Shown here: piece by piece, positions 6,303 to 10,417 of the stretch
How positions within the stretch are numbered: the stretch's first letter is position 1
Layout: each line of letters begins with the position of its first letter
Source of the DNA: an uncultured Planctomycetota bacterium
GTDB taxonomy: Bacteria > Planctomycetota > SZUA-567 > JAFGNG01
NCBI GenBank assembly: GCA_947311175.1
Contig: CAMZKK010000202.1
Coordinates: forward strand, 1-10,417
Direction: 5' to 3'
Length of the DNA stretch: 10,417 nt
The notes under the pieces: model-generated
Database searches by the model: none
What the model was told of the DNA's origin: nothing
The model's input: the letters and a program-made list of their open reading frames with translations, nothing else
Position numbers and translations under genes: made by a program

Positions 6303-7589
6303 ATGACGGTATCAGCCATAGTCGGTATGCAATGGGGAGATGAGGGTAAAGGTAAGATAGTGGATGCACTTTCTGAGGCTTCTGATATAGTTGTTCGTTG
6401 TCAAGGTGGAGCAAATGCCGGACATACCGTTGTTATTGGTGATGATATCTATAAATTGCATGTTATTCCCAGTGGCATTTTGCGTGAAGGCGTAATATCG
6501 GTAATTGGCAATGGCGTTGTTTTTGACCCTATTGGGGTTGTTACTGAAATCACCGGATTGAAAGAAAAAGGCATTGATGTAAGTAGCCGTTTGATGATTT
6601 CTGAACGAGCTCATTTGGTTATGCCGTATCACAAGATACTTGATGGCTTAAATGAAGAAAACTTAGGCGAACAAAAAATTGGCACAACTGGTAGGGGGAT
6701 TGGGCCGGCTTATGCAGACAAGGCGGCAAGAACCGCTATTCGTGGTGGCGATCTTAAGGATGAAGATAAATTTAAAGAAAAAGTCCTTGATAGAATTAAA
6801 GCAATGAATAAAAGAATTGAATTTCTTGGCGGCGAAAAGGTTGATGCACAAGTGGCATTAACTGAACTTCTTGAAGCAAGAAAAATACTTGCCCCGTTAA
6901 TAAAAGACACTGTTTATTATCTGCATCAGGCATATGCGTCAGGGAAAAATATTTTGATGGAGGGTGCACAAGGTTCTCAACTTGATATTGATTTTGGGAC
7001 TTATCCGTTTGTTACTAGTTCTAACACCACCGGCGGTGGTTTTGCTACTGGTTCAGGATTGCCAGCAACGGCGGTCGATGAGATGCACGGTATTTTCAAG
7101 GCATTTACAACTCGTGTTGGAGAAGGTCCTTTTGTGAGTGAAATCAAGGATGAAATTGGCGATAAATTGCGTGGGACAGGTGAGAATCAATGGGATGAAT
7201 TTGGAACGACAACTGGTCGTCCTCGTCGTTGTGGCTGGTGTGATTTAGTGGTTGGTAAATTCGCAACAAGAATTAGTGGAGTCAATAATCTTCACATCAC
7301 TAAATTAGATATAATGTCAGGCTTTGATGAGATTAAGGTTTGTGTGGCGTATAAACTTAATGGTGAAACCATCGATACCATGCCTGCATCTTATGAAGAT
7401 TTAGCAATGTGTGAGCCTGTGTATGAAGTTATTGAAGGATGGAAAGAAGATATCACAGGAATTACCGAATTTTCAGACCTTCCTGATAATGCACAAAAAT
7501 ACGCAGAAATGATTTTTAATGCCTTAGAGATTAAAAAAGGCACAATTAATGTCGGCCCAAGAAGAGATCAATCTATTAGCTGGGGATAA
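6303..7589 (+). CDS. purA: Adenylosuccinate synthetase
   Basis: PurA joins IMP and aspartate using GTP, the first committed step from IMP to AMP. The 428-residue protein has the family length. The signature QWGDEGKGK is at 10-18, with catalytic Asp13 and the GTP phosphate loop. NAGHT at 38-42 supplies catalytic His41. GIGPAYADKAAR at 132-143 is the second signature. SSNTTGGG near 239-246 reads Gly where many homologues have Ala. The C-terminal GPRRDQSI matches the usual GPxRxxTI pattern with small changes. AAGGA at 6289-6293 precedes the ATG by nine bases. No other purine gene is nearby, and the 44-base gap before it is very AT-rich, so it may simply ride on the run of co-directional genes. 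Confidence 0.97.
   Translation: MTVSAIVGMQWGDEGKGKIVDALSEASDIVVRCQGGANAGHTVVIGDDIYKLHVIPSGILREGVISVIGNGVVFDPIGVVTEITGLKEKGIDVSSRLMISERAHLVMPYHKILDGLNEENLGEQKIGTTGRGIGPAYADKAARTAIRGGDLKDEDKFKEKVLDRIKAMNKRIEFLGGEKVDAQVALTELLEARKILAPLIKDTVYYLHQAYASGKNILMEGAQGSQLDIDFGTYPFVTSSNTTGGGFATGSGLPATAVDEMHGIFKAFTTRVGEGPFVSEIKDEIGDKLRGTGENQWDEFGTTTGRPRRCGWCDLVVGKFATRISGVNNLHITKLDIMSGFDEIKVCVAYKLNGETIDTMPASYEDLAMCEPVYEVIEGWKEDITGITEFSDLPDNAQKYAEMIFNALEIKKGTINVGPRRDQSISWG
7582..7586 (+). promoter_or_regulatory. Ribosome binding site for a TTG start of uppS, inside the purA end
   Basis: GGGGA in the last purA codons lies six bases before TTG at 7593. The purA stop is in the same frame as uppS just upstream, so TTG is the first possible start. 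The next in-frame ATG lies within the catalytic motif and is too late. Confidence 0.55.
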
Positions 7590-7592
7590 AAT

Positions 7593-8336
7593 TTGTCGAA
7601 CGAAGACCCTATTTATCCTTGTCCAGTTGATGAAGATGCACTCCCAAAGCATATTGCAATAATTATGGATGGTAATGGTCGTTGGGCAAAAGAACATAAT
7701 CTACGTCGCACCAAGGGGCATGAGGCAGGGGTTGAAACTGTGCGAACAATTGTTGAGCACTGTTCAAGTTGGGGCGTTGAGGTTCTAAGCCTTTATGCCT
7801 TTTCAAGTGAAAATTGGAATCGCCCAGCGATTGAAGTTAATGCCTTAATGATGCTACTAAAAACATTTCTAAGAAAAGAACGAGATCAGCTACATCAAAA
7901 AAATGTCAAAATTGTTGCTATTGGTGATATTGAGCGTCTCCCTTCTGCTGCTCGCAAGGAGCTTGAATTAAGTATTGAAAAAACCGAAAAGAATACAGGA
8001 CTTATTTTGCAACTTGCTCTTTCATACGGAAGCCGAGATGAGATTGTTCGAGCAACGAAGAAGATAGCGCAGATGTGCGTTGATGGCAATTTAAGGATAG
8101 ACGATATCGACGAAGAATTAATCAGCAATAATCTAGATACTGCCGGCATTCCTGATCCCGACTTATTGATAAGAACTGCGAGTGAAATGAGGATTTCAAA
8201 CTTTATGTTATGGCAAATAAGCTATGCCGAGTATTATAGTACAAAATACTATTGGCCGGAGTTTACTGGTCAATGTCTCGCAGAAGCGGTTGAAGAATTT
8301 TCCAGCCGTTTACGAAAATACGGTGGACTTGGATAA
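7593..8336 (+). CDS. uppS: Undecaprenyl (polyprenyl) diphosphate synthase, cis-prenyltransferase
   Basis: UppS adds isopentenyl units to farnesyl diphosphate in cis, making the C55 lipid carrier for peptidoglycan and other wall polymers. The 247-residue protein has HIAIIMDGNGRWAK at 20-33, with catalytic Asp26. SLYAFSSENWNRP at 66-78 is the conserved region II/III. RTASEMRISNFMLWQISYAE at 194-213 carries the diphosphate-binding Arg194 and Arg200 and the metal-site Glu213. The usual GE of that last motif reads SE (Ser197-Glu198). Chain length cannot be read from sequence; C55 is assumed from the bacterial context. It starts with TTG three bases after the purA stop, so the two are probably translationally coupled. 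cdsA follows, the common uppS-cdsA pair. Confidence 0.95.
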   Translation: MSNEDPIYPCPVDEDALPKHIAIIMDGNGRWAKEHNLRRTKGHEAGVETVRTIVEHCSSWGVEVLSLYAFSSENWNRPAIEVNALMMLLKTFLRKERDQLHQKNVKIVAIGDIERLPSAARKELELSIEKTEKNTGLILQLALSYGSRDEIVRATKKIAQMCVDGNLRIDDIDEELISNNLDTAGIPDPDLLIRTASEMRISNFMLWQISYAEYYSTKYYWPEFTGQCLAEAVEEFSSRLRKYGGLG

Positions 8337-8377
8337 TATAGTCTTGATTTTTTTATGATGAAAAGGGGAGTTATTTT

Positions 8378-9277
8378 ATGTTGAAATACCGAATTCCTGC
8401 TGCCTTGATTATGTCTGCAGTGTTTGTGGGATGTTTGTACCTTGATACTCATTATCGGTCAAGTTTGGCTTTATCATCTTTTTTTGCAGTTGGGGTAGTG
8501 ATTGTGTTGCGTGAATTTTTTGCAATGGCAGAAGCAAAAGGGGCAAAACCAATGGTGTTGTTTGGAATCATCATGGCTGTTTGTTTGACCTTTGCCCATG
8601 ATAGATGGTGTTGGGAAAAATGGCATAACGCTACTCGCAGTGTGCCGGATTTAATGTCAACCGTCCTCGCCTTATGCGTTATTGGAACTTGTGCCTTGCA
8701 GGGTGCGAGAAAGTCTCCGAAGGACGCAATTTCTAATATTGGGATTACTCTTTTTGGTTGGATTTATGTTTGGTTTTTACCCGCTTTTATGATTAAGATT
8801 CGGCATCTCGGAGTGCCGGGAGCGAGTGGATGGAATTATGATGGAACAGAGTTAGTTGCGATAACCCTTCTTGTTGCTAAATTTTCAGATATTGGCGGTT
8901 TCTTCACCGGAAGGTTTATTGGCAAACATAAATTATCTCCAATCATCTCACCAAAAAAAACTTGGGAAGGAGCTGCCGGAGGGGTATTGTTTTCGGTAGT
9001 ATTTGCCTTGCTTGTAAGGACATTTTATCCACACAGCGTCTTGATGGCATTTAGTTTTGAGACCGTAATTCTTTTTGGGGTTGCGATGGCAATCAGCAGT
9101 TTGCTTGGAGATTTGTTGGCTAGTTGCATTAAAAGGGATTGTGAAGTTAAAGATTCTGGCGGTGCGGTTCCAGGGTTTGGTGGGCTTCTTGATGTTGCAG
9201 ATTCCTTGATGATTGCTAGTCCAATTGCATATTTCTTCTTTTTGTTAGCAGGTGCTCGTCCAGGTCTTGAGGTATGA
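8378..9277 (+). CDS. cdsA: Phosphatidate cytidylyltransferase (CDP-diacylglycerol synthase)
   Basis: CdsA makes CDP-diacylglycerol from phosphatidate and CTP in the inner membrane, the branch point for all phospholipids. The 299-residue protein is hydrophobic throughout, with about eight membrane segments, for example near 7-22, 28-46, 59-73, 92-108, 119-138, 200-214, 226-246 and 274-292. Family motifs are KFSDIGGFFTGRFIGKHKLS at 168-187, the following SPKKTWEG at 191-198, and the C-terminal signature from Ser249 to Asp275 with KR at 252-253, KDSG at 258-261 and PGFGGLLDVAD at 265-275. The last part usually reads PGHGGxLDRxD; His is Phe and Arg is Val here, while both Asp are kept. The ATG follows AAGGGGAG at 8363-8370 with seven-base spacing. 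The stop overlaps the phoH start in ATGA. Confidence 0.93.
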   Translation: MLKYRIPAALIMSAVFVGCLYLDTHYRSSLALSSFFAVGVVIVLREFFAMAEAKGAKPMVLFGIIMAVCLTFAHDRWCWEKWHNATRSVPDLMSTVLALCVIGTCALQGARKSPKDAISNIGITLFGWIYVWFLPAFMIKIRHLGVPGASGWNYDGTELVAITLLVAKFSDIGGFFTGRFIGKHKLSPIISPKKTWEGAAGGVLFSVVFALLVRTFYPHSVLMAFSFETVILFGVAMAISSLLGDLLASCIKRDCEVKDSGGAVPGFGGLLDVADSLMIASPIAYFFFLLAGARPGLEV

Positions 9278-10215
9278 AAGAGCGAATTGAAATTGAATCT
9301 CGGGATGTTGCACTAATTCTCTTTGGTCCAAATGATTCACATCTGCGTATTTTAAGAAAAAAACTTAAGGTTAAAATAATCCTTAAAGGTAATTGCTTGA
9401 TTATTGACGGAGATGAGGAAAATGTCTCATTCGCAATAGCGACTTTGAAAACAATCCTTGATGCAATTGATGTAACAGACGAAAAGGGCTTTGATCACGA
9501 TAAACTACAATGGTTACTTGCCGGAGTTGGGGAAAATGAAAAGTCCTCCCCTCTTAACATTATTATTCCGGGTGGAAAAAAAATAGAACCCAAAAGCAAA
9601 GGGCAAGAAAAATATATTAAAGCAATGCGAAACAGTGATTTGGTGTTTGGGGTTGGACCTGCCGGAACGGGTAAAACTTATCTGGCGGTTGCGTGTGCGG
9701 TTGAGGCATTAAAATTAGGCAGAGTGAAAAGAATAATTCTCGCCCGCCCGGCAGTTGAAGCTGGCGAAAGATTAGGCTTTCTGCCTGGTGATATGCAAGA
9801 CAAGGTAAATCCTTATTTAAGACCACTATATGATGCACTTGATGACATGCTTACGAGAGGTGAAAAGGCACAATATTTTGAAACAAATGTAATAGAGGTT
9901 GCCCCGTTAGCGTTTATGAGAGGTAGAACTCTTAGTAAATCATTTGTCATTTTAGATGAAGCGCAAAATACCACTCCTGGACAAATGAAGATGTTCCTTA
10001 CTAGGTTAGGGGCTGATTCGCAAGCCATAGTTACTGGTGATATTACTCAAATTGATTTAGATGAGGGTAAAAATTCAGGGCTGATTCATGCAGAGAAAAT
10101 TCTTACTGGTATTAATGGTATATCTTTTGTAAAATTAACCGAGATAGATGTTGTTAGACATCGTCTTGTTAAATCAATAATTAAGGCTTATAGTTTGGAT
10201 AATAATTGTGATTAA
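9274..10215 (+). CDS. phoH: PhoH-family ATPase
   Basis: PhoH proteins are P-loop ATPases, often linked to RNA metabolism and found beside ybeY; the exact activity is unsettled. The 313-residue protein begins with a small KH-like region at about 10-65 (LILFGPNDSHLRILRKKLKV). The ATPase domain follows: Walker A GPAGTGKT at 128-135, ARPAVEAGERLGFLPGD at 157-173, and Walker B FVILDEAQN at 224-232 with Asp228 and Glu229. TGDITQIDL at 254-262 and the late Arg residues of VVRHRLVKSII complete the family pattern. The ATG overlaps the cdsA stop as ATGA, indicating translational coupling. The gene overlaps the next one by eight bases. PhoH-HD-ybeY is a common order, so ybeY is expected just downstream. 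Confidence 0.93.
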   Translation: MKERIEIESRDVALILFGPNDSHLRILRKKLKVKIILKGNCLIIDGDEENVSFAIATLKTILDAIDVTDEKGFDHDKLQWLLAGVGENEKSSPLNIIIPGGKKIEPKSKGQEKYIKAMRNSDLVFGVGPAGTGKTYLAVACAVEALKLGRVKRIILARPAVEAGERLGFLPGDMQDKVNPYLRPLYDALDDMLTRGEKAQYFETNVIEVAPLAFMRGRTLSKSFVILDEAQNTTPGQMKMFLTRLGADSQAIVTGDITQIDLDEGKNSGLIHAEKILTGINGISFVKLTEIDVVRHRLVKSIIKAYSLDNNCD

Positions 10216-10417
10216 ACAAAAAAAGAGACCATCAGTATTTAGGATTTCGAGATTAACTGCAGAAAAGAGATCTGTAAAAAAGCGAAGTATGAAGGCTCGT
10301 ATTCATATCGGTGATAACTTAACCTTTAGGCGAATATTGGTTGTTTTACTTTTGCTTTTATTGCTTCTTATCCCAAGTATATTTGGACCGAAATTAGTCC
10401 CTTATCGTATTGGTCAA
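10208..10417 (+). CDS. Start of a membrane protein, probably 7TM-HD phosphohydrolase (YqfF/PgpH type), cut by window edge
   Basis: The frame is open for 70 codons from a GTG at 10208 that overlaps the phoH stop, to the window edge. The first 42 residues are cytoplasmic in character and rich in Lys and Arg, with RRILVV leading into one membrane segment with eight successive Leu at about 46-53, ending IPSIFGPKLVPYRIGQ. A basic head, one membrane helix, and then a short sequence ending in a Tyr-x-x-Gly-type element match the N-terminus of 7TM-HD proteins, which degrade cyclic di-AMP in Firmicutes. Its place after phoH agrees. The start is uncertain: the GTG has only a weak TTGGA upstream (10195-10199), and an ATG at 10289 is the alternative. 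No catalytic HD residues are in view, so the family call is inference. Confidence 0.6.
   Translation, partial: MIKQKKRPSVFRISRLTAEKRSVKKRSMKARIHIGDNLTFRRILVVLLLLLLLLIPSIFGPKLVPYRIGQ

Noticed and set aside
8348..8354. Run of seven T between uppS and cdsA that could be a terminator tail
   Set aside because: Only about four base pairs can form upstream (GACT with AGTC around a ten-base loop), too weak for a terminator.
8329..8359. Promoter-like TTGGAT and TATGAT before cdsA
   Set aside because: The spacer is 19 bases and the transcript would start within or just at the cdsA ribosome site, so it would not give a normally translated message.
1..10417. Search for defence systems, mobile elements, CRISPR arrays, tRNAs, riboswitches or foreign-looking genes
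   Set aside because: None seen. All genes are recognisable housekeeping families of normal length on one strand with similar base composition, so I do not claim a new system.

Overview
The window holds eleven genes, all on the + strand: nine complete and one cut at each edge. It is AT-rich housekeeping DNA with short gaps or overlaps between genes. The longest stretch without a gene is under 90 bases. There are no rRNA or tRNA genes, mobile elements, CRISPR arrays or long repeats that I can see. The protein variants suggest a low-GC bacterium from the Planctomycetes-Verrucomicrobia-Lentisphaerae side of the tree. The hints are the acidic AcpP, the CdsA signature ending LLDVADS, the PurA C-terminus GPRRDQSI and the UppS motif TASEMR. 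This placement rests on remembered family variants and is tentative.

Layout. (1) Positions 1-2970 are a type II fatty acid synthesis block: the 3' part of fabH, then fabG, acpP and fabF. The usual fabD between fabH and fabG is absent. acpP is set apart by a short terminator-like hairpin upstream. Downstream of it lies a longer hairpin that overlaps a good sigma70-like promoter for fabF. (2) Positions 3018-6258 encode an acyl-CoA dehydrogenase of the butyryl-CoA dehydrogenase type, followed by etfB and an etfA with an N-terminal two-[4Fe-4S] ferredoxin domain. (3) Positions 6303-7589 are purA. (4) Positions 7593-9277 are uppS and cdsA, which supply the undecaprenyl carrier and CDP-diacylglycerol for envelope synthesis. 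(5) Positions 9274-10417 are phoH and the start of a membrane protein that is probably the 7TM-HD (YqfF/PgpH) phosphohydrolase.

The genes work together mainly in envelope lipid supply: the Fab enzymes and AcpP make acyl chains, CdsA activates phosphatidate, and UppS makes the lipid carrier for wall precursors. The most notable point is the dehydrogenase/Etf module placed directly after the fatty acid genes. The iron-sulfur EtfA suggests exchange of electrons with ferredoxin, possibly by flavin-based bifurcation. I see no clearly new system. The findings are variants and arrangements worth checking.
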